From Bacteroides sp. (GTDB lineage: Bacteria; Bacteroidota; Bacteroidia; Bacteroidales; SM23-62): a DNA stretch of 12,924 nt. The stretch's first letter is position 1. Each line of letters begins with the position of its first letter. The notes below the pieces were generated by a model, which did not search any database, was not told where the DNA came from, and worked only from the letters and a program-made list of their open reading frames with translations. The stretch is taken from positions 1 through 12,924 of the forward strand of contig JAUVKJ010000015.1 of the NCBI GenBank assembly GCA_030592145.1, given 5' to 3'. Both the position numbers and the translations under genes were made by a program. Shown here one piece after another: positions 6,302 to 12,924 of the stretch.

Positions 6302-9300
6302 ATGCAAGCCTCCCGTATCCTGTATCTGATCGCGATGATCTGTCCCTCCCTTTTGGCGCAAGCCCAGGACTATCCCATTGAAACCGTAATCCAGACCGGC
6401 CATTACGCGGCGGTGACCTCGGTCACATTCAGCCCGGACGGTCGCTTTGCCGCCACCGGAAGCTCCGACAAAACGGTCAAATTATGGGAGGTATCCACCG
6501 GCAGGGAGATTCGGTCCTACCTGGGACATACACATGATATTCGTTATCTGGCCTTCTCTCCCGGCGGCAAAATCCTGGTTTCAATCGACATGGACTACCA
6601 CCTGAAGATCTGGGAGATCCCGACCAGTAAAGAACTCCATGACATTTTCATGCCCGGCGACCGTATCCTGTCCGTGGTGTTCCACCCCGACGGCAGTTCT
6701 GTGATCGCCGGCACCCAACGCAACCATGCCATCCGCTTCAGCCTCAAAGACGGCTCCGAAATGCAAAGGTTCAGACCCGACACAGCCGATATCAATATGC
6801 AGAAGAATTTCGGATATCCCACGGCCCTCTCCGTTGACATCAGTCCCGACGGAAAGACCCTTCTGACCGGGAGCAGCGATCGCACGGCATTCCTTTTCGA
6901 TCTCCGTACGGGGAAGCAGCTCCGCAAATATAAAAGCGACAGGACCTCATGTACCAGCTGTTCCATCGATGCCCGTTTTTCCCCTTCCGGGGAAGAGATC
7001 GTCGTTGGCAACATGGACTCTGTCTATCTATGGAGTACTGCAAGCGCCCAGGTCGTCCGCACCATGCAGGGGCGCAAAAGCCACTGGGGGGCAGCGTGTT
7101 TCAGCCCGGATGGAAAATACATTGCTTCCACCCTTTTCGGCGATTGCTACATCTGGAATGCATCCACCGGGCAACAGGCCGCCGTGCTTGAAGGCCACCT
7201 GAAAGACATTACCGGTGTGCGTTTCCACCCCTCGAAAAACCTGGTCATCACCGGGAGCGAGGACCGTACGGCAAAGATCTGGAGAATCCCCTCAGGAAAG
7301 GAGATGCTCAGCCTGCATGGCTACCTTAACGATGTGGACGAAAAGATACTCAGTGACGGGTACATGTACTGGGTGGCCTTCATGAACGAGATCAAACTGA
7401 GCCCGGACGGCAAATATGTGGCCATCGGGAAAATGGGACACCTGGCCAGGCTTTACGATTTCTACACGGGAAAGCCCGTGCAGGTTTTCAGGGGACATGA
7501 AGGTATTGTTATATCGCTGGATTTCAGTACCGACGGGAAATACCTCGCCACCGGGTCTGCGGACGGGACCGCCAGGATCTGGGATGTGAAAAGCGGGAAG
7601 ATGATGGTATCCCTTCCCGAGCGTACCGCCAACATTCCTTGCTTCTCTGTGGATTTCAGTCCCGACGGAAAACTCCTGGCCACCGGGAGTTGGGACGGCT
7701 GGGTACGGATATGGGAAGTTGAGACAGGACAGCTCATACAGCGTATCCGGGCCCACAAGGATGTATCCCCCTATTCCGTGCAGTTCAGCCATAGCGGATT
7801 GTATGTGATTTCCGGGGGACTCGACCGTAAGCTGAAGATGTTCGAGATCGACACCGGCGAGGAAGTACGTGAGTTCATCGGACATACCAATGTCGTTTCC
7901 GTTGTCAGGCGCCATCCGGACAAAGACAGGATCATCACGGCAAGCTGGGACGGCAAGGCCAGACTATGGAACCTGGCCACCGGTATGCAGCTCATAAAAT
8001 TCACAGCCCACAAGGCCAGGGTGCAGGCGCTCGACATTGATGAAACAGGGAAGTATATGGTAACGGGCAGCGATGACAATACAGCCAGGTTGTGGGATAT
8101 CAATACCGGTGAAGTTATACGGACCTTTGAAGGGCACAGGGGAACGGTAAGTTCAGTCGACATTGATTCCTCCGGACAATGGCTGGTCACCGGCAGCCAT
8201 GACGGCACCCTGAAGACCTGGAATATAAAAACAGGCGAGTTGCTTTTAACCTATATATTTATGGGAGAAAACGACTGGATGGTATCGACCGCTGACGGGC
8301 ATTTTGATGCCTCCGAAGGAGCCCGCGAGTCCATCTTTTTTGTCCGGGGTACAGAAATATTCAATATCGACCAGTTCTTTGATGAGTTCTACAGGCCGGG
8401 GTTGCTACAGGAGAGAATGAAAGCGGAAGAACCTTTCGGAGCGGAACCTTCATTCAGGGGAGGGAGCATACAGGAACGCCTGAAGCAATCCCCTCCCCCT
8501 ACGGTCAGTATCCTTAGTCCCCCGAACCTCGACACTATCAGCAGTCCCATAGTCACCCTGAACGTGAACCTGATCAACCGGGGAGGCGGCATCGACGAGA
8601 TCCGTGTGCTGAACAACGGAAAACGCATCCCGTTCGACAGCGAGGAGGTGCGCAAGGTGAAAAAAGCAGGAAAATCCATTGCCATATCTATCGGGGTAAA
8701 CCTGGTCCCCGGCCGCAACACCGTGCAGGTCAGCGCGTACAGCGAAGGCAGGATAGAATCGTTTCCATCGCACGTGCAGCTGTTCTACGACGGAAAGGGA
8801 CAGGTCATCAACTGCTACCTGGTGGCCGTGGGAATCAACGAGTATGAAAATCCTGCCCTGAACCTGAATTATGCAAAGGACGATGCAAAAGCATTCAGCA
8901 GAGTCATCCGGGACCAGGGAAAGAATATATTCAAAAAAGTCGAGGTCCATACCCTCTACGACAGGGAAGCGACCCGTGAGAACATACTTATGGCTTTGGA
9001 GGAATTATCCCATAAAGTCAGACCCGAGGATGTGTTCGTATTCTATTACGCGGGACACGGAAGCATGGTCGACAATACATTTTATTTCATTCCAACGGAA
9101 AATGTAAGTCTCTACCAGGCAGACAGGCTGGCGAAGGAATCCATCAAGGCCGGAACCATGCAGGAGAAATTCAGGAACATTCCGGCCCTGAAGCAGGTAG
9201 TCGTACTGGATGCCTGCCAGAGCGGTGGGTCCGCCGAGATCCTCGCCCGGAGAGGCGCCATGGAAGAAAAAGCCATGGCGCAGCTTTCACGCAGTTCGGG

Positions 9301-9586
9301 CGTGCACGTGATGGCTGCAGCCGGGAGTGAACAGTATGCCACAGAGGCAGCAAGCCTGGGTCACGGGCTCTTTACATACGCCATCCTCGAAGCGCTCGAT
9401 GGAGGAGCCGACGGGGCTCCCAGGGACGGGAACGTAACCGTCTACGAATTAAAAGCTTACCTTAACGACCAGGTGCCCGAACTCTCCAGGGAGCACAAGG
9501 GAAGCACCCAGTGGCCCTATACCTTTTCGATCGGCCATGATTTTCCCCTTATCCGCAGAAAAGACCCCTCCGGACTCAACCAGTAG
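6302..9586 (+). CDS. Secreted WD40-repeat caspase-family (C14) protein
   Basis: A 1094-residue exported protein. Residues 1-22 form a signal peptide (cleavage near AQA|QDYP). From about 33 to 653 I count fourteen WD40 blades with SPDG, TGS-D and W/F-endings, enough for two seven-bladed propellers. A break with a longer insert lies between blades 7 and 8 (about 340-358). A hinge (656-705: DWMVSTADGHFDAS, then a YRPGLL segment) and an Ig-like stretch (about 733-828) lead to the caspase domain at 836-1085. There the catalytic pair is intact: H919 in YYAGHG (codon 9056-9058) and C972 in LDACQSGG (codon 9215-9217). The Asp two residues before the Cys is where metacaspases hold an S1 acidic residue, so cleavage after Arg/Lys is likely by analogy. 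The propellers probably bind a partner or signal. The next gene, 69 bases downstream, has an extracytoplasmic TPR domain. Domain calls are strong; substrate and role are unknown. Confidence 0.93.
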   Translation: MQASRILYLIAMICPSLLAQAQDYPIETVIQTGHYAAVTSVTFSPDGRFAATGSSDKTVKLWEVSTGREIRSYLGHTHDIRYLAFSPGGKILVSIDMDYHLKIWEIPTSKELHDIFMPGDRILSVVFHPDGSSVIAGTQRNHAIRFSLKDGSEMQRFRPDTADINMQKNFGYPTALSVDISPDGKTLLTGSSDRTAFLFDLRTGKQLRKYKSDRTSCTSCSIDARFSPSGEEIVVGNMDSVYLWSTASAQVVRTMQGRKSHWGAACFSPDGKYIASTLFGDCYIWNASTGQQAAVLEGHLKDITGVRFHPSKNLVITGSEDRTAKIWRIPSGKEMLSLHGYLNDVDEKILSDGYMYWVAFMNEIKLSPDGKYVAIGKMGHLARLYDFYTGKPVQVFRGHEGIVISLDFSTDGKYLATGSADGTARIWDVKSGKMMVSLPERTANIPCFSVDFSPDGKLLATGSWDGWVRIWEVETGQLIQRIRAHKDVSPYSVQFSHSGLYVISGGLDRKLKMFEIDTGEEVREFIGHTNVVSVVRRHPDKDRIITASWDGKARLWNLATGMQLIKFTAHKARVQALDIDETGKYMVTGSDDNTARLWDINTGEVIRTFEGHRGTVSSVDIDSSGQWLVTGSHDGTLKTWNIKTGELLLTYIFMGENDWMVSTADGHFDASEGARESIFFVRGTEIFNIDQFFDEFYRPGLLQERMKAEEPFGAEPSFRGGSIQERLKQSPPPTVSILSPPNLDTISSPIVTLNVNLINRGGGIDEIRVLNNGKRIPFDSEEVRKVKKAGKSIAISIGVNLVPGRNTVQVSAYSEGRIESFPSHVQLFYDGKGQVINCYLVAVGINEYENPALNLNYAKDDAKAFSRVIRDQGKNIFKKVEVHTLYDREATRENILMALEELSHKVRPEDVFVFYYAGHGSMVDNTFYFIPTENVSLYQADRLAKESIKAGTMQEKFRNIPALKQVVVLDACQSGGSAEILARRGAMEEKAMAQLSRSSGVHVMAAAGSEQYATEAASLGHGLFTYAILEALDGGADGAPRDGNVTVYELKAYLNDQVPELSREHKGSTQWPYTFSIGHDFPLIRRKDPSGLNQ

Positions 9587-9597
9587 CAAACAGTGTA

Positions 9598-9627
9598 TTG
9601 AAAATTCATAATAAAAAATTACATTTA
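9598..9627 (+). promoter_or_regulatory. Bacteroidetes-type promoter of the TPR-SpoIIE gene
   Basis: A TTG at 9598-9600 (-33) is followed, after exactly 19 bases, by TACATTTA at 9620-9627, which matches seven of eight positions of TAnnTTTG. The spacing is in the known range of 19-21. Transcription would begin near 9634, about 22 bases before the ATG at 9656. The phosphatase gene may thus be expressed apart from the caspase gene as well as by read-through. Confidence 0.55.
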
Positions 9628-9655
9628 TGTTCTGAATAATGGTTTCCGGTCCCAA

Positions 9656-11809
9656 ATGAAAAAACTGCTGTACATATTGATGTTCTGTATGCTGATCCCT
9701 CCGGTTCAGTCCCAGACACTCACTGACAGCATCCTGAATGTGGTCGGGACCACGGACAATGATTCCATCAGGGTTGAAGCGCTGCTGTCTCTCACCCGTA
9801 TTTTCCTTAGCCGGAACCTGCAGCAGAGTGTGGATTACGGCGAACAGGCCGTTAAACTGGCACAACAAACCGGTTCCCTTCATCATCAGAGCTGGACGCT
9901 GACCACACTTGGCGCCGCCAGGTATTACCAGGGCAATTATGACGAAGCACTGAAAAACTGGCTTGCTTCGGTTGAGATCCTCAAGGTCAGAGAATCAGAG
10001 GCCATCGATTCCGTTTCGAGGGAGGGTCTTATGGACCAGAGAGCCCTGTTGCTCAACAATATCGGTGTAGTCTACAAAACAATGGGCGAGTATGATAAGG
10101 CCATTGAATACTACCAGGAAAATCTTAGAATACAGGAGCAGATCGGGAACACCCTTCAAATGGCACAGAGTCGTTCCAATATTGCCACGGTCTATTTTTT
10201 CTTTGGCCTGGATTATGAGAAGGCCCTCGAATACTACAATGAAAGCCTGAGGCTTTTCTTTGAATACCTTGAGGAGTACCCGGATGCGGAGGATGGCAAG
10301 CGAGGTATCGCACAGACCTACCTGAACATAGGCATCGCCTATAAGGAGATGGACGATTTCGTACTCTCCCTGGAAAATTACAGCAGGGCTTTGCAACAGT
10401 ATGAGGAACTTGATGACAAAGCCGGCGTTGCGCATGTACAGAGAAATATAGGTCTGGTCCAGATGGAAGGCGGCGCTTACGAGGAAGCCCTGCAGTCAAG
10501 CATGGCGGCACTGGCAGTGTACCATGAGATCGGACAGCGAAAGGAAGAATCCGAAATCCTGAGAAACATCGGGGAGATATACTATAAGTGGAATAGATAT
10601 TCCGAAGCACTCGACTATATGAACAGGAGCCTGGATATTTCACGGCAGCTCAACCTGAAAAGGGAGATGTTTGATGTGTATAGAGACGTCTCGGATGTCT
10701 ACAGGGATATGGGTAATTACAAGCTGGCCCTGGAGAATTACGAATTGTACAACATTCTGAAGGACTCCAGCATCCATGAGGAAAACCTGAAGCAGATCTC
10801 CGAACTGGAGACAAAGTACGAGACCGAGAAGGTGGAGCGTGAGAATGTACTGCTCAATACCCAGAACGCCCTTCAGGAAGCACAGGTGAAACGCCAGCGA
10901 ATCTTCATTTTTTCCGTCATCGGAATTTCGGTGATCATCCTCGGATTCGGTTTCCTGGTATACTACCAGTACCAGGAGAAAAAGAAAGCCAATATCCTGC
11001 TCGAGGAACAGAACATCGAGATCAAGCAGCAGCGCGACCAGATCTTCCAGCAAAAGCAGGAGATCACCGACAGCATACAGTATGCAAGCCGGATACAGAA
11101 CGCCATCCTTTCTCCCGATAATATGCTTGACAAGTTGCAGGATCACTTTATTCTTTACAAGCCGAGGGACATTGTCAGCGGCGACTACTACTGGATGACC
11201 CTGAAAGACAACAAGACCATTGTGGCGGTAGCCGACTGTACGGGTCACGGGGTACCGGGGGCCTTCATGAGCATGCTGGGGATCTCTTTCATGAATGAGA
11301 TCGTAAACAAATCCGATACCACAGAGGCCAGCGAGATCCTTAACCAGCTTCGCGGCTACGTGATTTCTTCCCTGGGACAGACAGGTGAAGAAGGGGAAGC
11401 CCAGGACGGAATGGACCTCGCCCTCTGCGTCATTGACCTGAATGCCAGGAAGATCCAGTTCTCCGGTGCATACAATCCTCTATACCTCATCCGGAATGGC
11501 AAACTGATCGAATACAAACCCGATAAAATGCCAATCGGCATACACAAGGAGAAAAACGACCCTTTCAGCAACCATGATATAGATGTCGAGACTGGCGACG
11601 CACTGTACATGTTCTCCGACGGTTATGTCGACCAGTTCGGCGGAACCAGGCAAAAGAAATTTATGACCAAAAACTTCAAGGAACTGCTGCTCCGGATCAA
11701 CAAAAAATCGATGAAAGAGCAGGGTGACATTCTCGACAACACCATCATGGAATGGATGGATGATGTCGAACAGATCGATGACATCCTGGTCATGGGCCTC
11801 CGGATTTAG
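9656..11809 (+). CDS. Membrane TPR-sensor SpoIIE/PP2C serine phosphatase
   Basis: A 717-residue signalling protein. Residues 1-19 are a signal peptide (cleavage near VQS|QT). About seven TPRs span 82-370 (for example LLNNIGVVYKTMGEYDKAIEY at 132-152). A coiled-coil stretch precedes one membrane helix at about 416-437, and a second coiled coil (about 440-485) leads to the SpoIIE domain at 498-717. Metal-binding acidic residues are present: D510 in SGDYYW, D527 in ADCTGHG, D655 in FSDGYVDQFGG and the DD at 708-709. The enzyme should be active. Topology puts the TPRs outside the inner membrane and the phosphatase inside. SpoIIE-type enzymes usually dephosphorylate a STAS anti-anti-sigma factor, but no STAS or anti-sigma kinase gene lies in this window. 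The gene follows the WD40-caspase gene, with its own promoter at 9598-9627. A broken relative lies at 1-559. Confidence 0.94.
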   Translation: MKKLLYILMFCMLIPPVQSQTLTDSILNVVGTTDNDSIRVEALLSLTRIFLSRNLQQSVDYGEQAVKLAQQTGSLHHQSWTLTTLGAARYYQGNYDEALKNWLASVEILKVRESEAIDSVSREGLMDQRALLLNNIGVVYKTMGEYDKAIEYYQENLRIQEQIGNTLQMAQSRSNIATVYFFFGLDYEKALEYYNESLRLFFEYLEEYPDAEDGKRGIAQTYLNIGIAYKEMDDFVLSLENYSRALQQYEELDDKAGVAHVQRNIGLVQMEGGAYEEALQSSMAALAVYHEIGQRKEESEILRNIGEIYYKWNRYSEALDYMNRSLDISRQLNLKREMFDVYRDVSDVYRDMGNYKLALENYELYNILKDSSIHEENLKQISELETKYETEKVERENVLLNTQNALQEAQVKRQRIFIFSVIGISVIILGFGFLVYYQYQEKKKANILLEEQNIEIKQQRDQIFQQKQEITDSIQYASRIQNAILSPDNMLDKLQDHFILYKPRDIVSGDYYWMTLKDNKTIVAVADCTGHGVPGAFMSMLGISFMNEIVNKSDTTEASEILNQLRGYVISSLGQTGEEGEAQDGMDLALCVIDLNARKIQFSGAYNPLYLIRNGKLIEYKPDKMPIGIHKEKNDPFSNHDIDVETGDALYMFSDGYVDQFGGTRQKKFMTKNFKELLLRINKKSMKEQGDILDNTIMEWMDDVEQIDDILVMGLRI

Positions 11810-12041
11810 CAGTCAGCCAACCCGAATAATCACATTCCACCTCCTGATGCAACCTGTTGACCAAAAAAAAGGTCTGATATTAGTTGGTGAATGCCGTTTT
11901 CCTTACCTTTCATTCGCAGGTTTTTTCTATAATGATTTGACGAATGATGTATTTTGTGTGACGAAGAGCCCCGGCCTTTTAAAACCATCCGGGAGCGGAT
12001 TTCGTATTTAGTAAAAACCGAAACAAATCAATCGCTATACC
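11810..12041. other. Intergenic spacer before the PKD gene
   Basis: This stretch of 232 bases separates two plus-strand genes. I see no gene or RNA in it. The only structures are a four-base stem around eight A residues (GACC 11859-11862, GGTC 11871-11874) and a GC-rich imperfect repeat near 11970-11995. Neither has the stem plus T-run of a strong terminator. No full TAnnTTTG box is visible; TATTTTG near 11950 is one base short. Confidence 0.5.
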
Positions 12042-12924
12042 ATGAAAAAAATTTTCCTCCTTCTCCCGATCTTTTGCCTGGCCTTTTTTACCGGCACAGA
12101 TATGAATGCCCAGTATGCTGATTTTGGCACTGAACAAAGCGAACCCGCTTGCGCACCACACGATGTATGGTTTTTTAATTATTCAGACACGATAGAATTG
12201 ATAAGCCCTTCATGGGACTGGACCATTAACGGACAACTCTTTTATGAATGGGAACTTCCCATGCAAACCTTCGAAGCAGGTTCCTACACAATCGTTCTTA
12301 CCCTGTACGATCAGGGTGTCCCATTCGATTCCCAGCAGGAAGATATTGATGTATACGCTTCTGTAGCAAGCTTCGTGATTTCCACCGGAGGGGAAGCCTG
12401 TCCCGGGGAACAACTGAACTTCTGGTTCGATGACATGATCAGCCCGTACTCGGTGCAATGGACATTCGGCGACAACTCAATCCCGGAGGATCAGCATAAT
12501 GATAATTATCCCGACCATACCTATAATGAAGCGGGGATCTACGATGTAACTCTGATCATTGACCATAACTGCGGGCTCGATACCGTTATCCGGCAGGTAA
12601 TTATCAGTGAAACGGCCAAACCTGCGGCACATGGTTATATTACCAACGGGTCGGAGTTCTGTCCGGGCGACCCGGTCATATTTGATGTCGACGGTGAGTT
12701 TACTTCCTACCTGTGGAATTTCGGGGACGGGCACAATTCAACTGAAAGGAGACCCTCACATGTGTATCCTGCAGAGACTGGCACAACCTATGAAGCAACC
12801 GTTACGGTCACTAATTCCTGCGGACAATCCGACACCGATACCGTGGAAGTGGCATTCATGGATAATCTGGATGCCGATGCCGGTTTCGATTATTATATTG
12901 AAAGCCAGTCCATGTGGCCCTGCC
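12042..12924 (+). CDS. Secreted PKD-repeat protein (3' end outside window)
   Basis: The frame is open from the ATG at 12042 to the window edge, with 294 complete codons. The N-terminus is a signal peptide (MKK, hydrophobic core, cleavage near MNA|QY at residue 23). Two PKD-type domains are visible. The first, about 110-190, has VQWTFGDNS and HTYNEAGIYDVTLII. The second, about 195-272, has YLWNFGDGHNS and HVYPAETGTTYEATVTV. Each opens with a Cys-Pro-Gly turn (120-122 and 207-209) and has a later Cys (177 and 260) that could form a disulfide. Residues 35-105 may be a diverged PKD-like domain (SWDWTINGQ, AGSYTIVLTLYD). Such proteins are typically surface or secreted adhesins in Bacteroidetes and often end in a type IX secretion or gliding (gldB/SprB-like) C-terminal domain, which would lie beyond the edge. 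Function cannot be set from this part. Confidence 0.88.
   Translation, partial: MKKIFLLLPIFCLAFFTGTDMNAQYADFGTEQSEPACAPHDVWFFNYSDTIELISPSWDWTINGQLFYEWELPMQTFEAGSYTIVLTLYDQGVPFDSQQEDIDVYASVASFVISTGGEACPGEQLNFWFDDMISPYSVQWTFGDNSIPEDQHNDNYPDHTYNEAGIYDVTLIIDHNCGLDTVIRQVIISETAKPAAHGYITNGSEFCPGDPVIFDVDGEFTSYLWNFGDGHNSTERRPSHVYPAETGTTYEATVTVTNSCGQSDTDTVEVAFMDNLDADAGFDYYIESQSMWPC

Noticed and set aside
7292..7915. Long open frame on the minus strand inside the WD40 region (207 codons)
   Set aside because: It mirrors the repeated codons of the WD40 blades, has no recognisable domain, and lies wholly within a strongly supported gene.
10640..11248. Minus-strand open frame of 202 codons inside the TPR-SpoIIE gene
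   Set aside because: Its Leu/Val-rich composition is the complement of the coiled-coil codons (Gln, Glu, Lys, Asn) on the plus strand; no domain and no start signal.
6302..11809. Cytoplasmic anti-phage conflict system built on caspase, WD40 and TPR parts, or a caspase-gasdermin pair
   Set aside because: Both proteins begin with signal peptides, so their binding domains are outside the cytoplasm. There is no gasdermin-like small protein, NTPase switch or other defence gene nearby.
11859..11874. GACC-A8-GGTC as a terminator after the phosphatase gene
   Set aside because: Four-base stem, eight-base loop and no T-run; too weak to call.
11724..12011. Open frame overlapping the phosphatase end and the spacer
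   Set aside because: It starts inside the phosphatase gene in another frame, has no domain and reads mostly spacer sequence.

Overview
The window looks like chromosomal DNA of a Bacteroidota (Bacteroidetes) species, probably of the Bacteroidales or a related order. The reasons are several Bacteroidetes-restricted families (DUF4831, and a DUF6452/DUF6048 pair), a peptide transporter of the type common in the phylum, secreted PKD and TPR-SpoIIE proteins, and promoter-like TAnnTTTG (-7) boxes in place of sigma70 -10/-35 boxes. Base composition is near 50 percent GC and even throughout. I see no tRNA, rRNA, CRISPR array, insertion sequence or phage gene.

Layout. Bases 1-559 (+) hold the wreck of a TPR-SpoIIE phosphatase gene: a signal-like segment and TPR start, then two short pieces of the phosphatase C-terminus in other frames. 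Bases 556-3172 (-) are a two-gene overlapping operon: nnr (NAD(P)H-hydrate repair) followed by a DUF4831 lipoprotein. A 135-base divergent spacer carries two exact TAnnTTTG boxes in opposite directions with a 16-base palindrome between them. It leads right into a POT/PTR2 peptide transporter (3308-4954, +). Convergent to that lie DUF6452 and DUF6048 envelope genes (6144 down to 4995, -), which overlap by 56 bases.

The most interesting part is 6302-11809 (+). First comes a secreted 1094-residue protein with fourteen WD40 blades (room for two seven-bladed propellers), an Ig-like linker and a C-terminal caspase (C14) domain with an intact His/Cys pair. Sixty-nine bases later, behind its own good promoter, comes a 717-residue protein with an exported TPR domain, one membrane segment, a coiled coil and a cytoplasmic SpoIIE/PP2C phosphatase with its acidic metal ligands. 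The caspase/propeller protein and the TPR sensor domain should both lie outside the inner membrane, while the phosphatase faces the cytoplasm. The pair could therefore form an envelope-to-cytoplasm signalling unit, probably ending in a partner-switching (anti-sigma/anti-anti-sigma) output. That link is inference from gene order and topology. A secreted PKD-repeat protein starts at 12042 and runs off the right edge.
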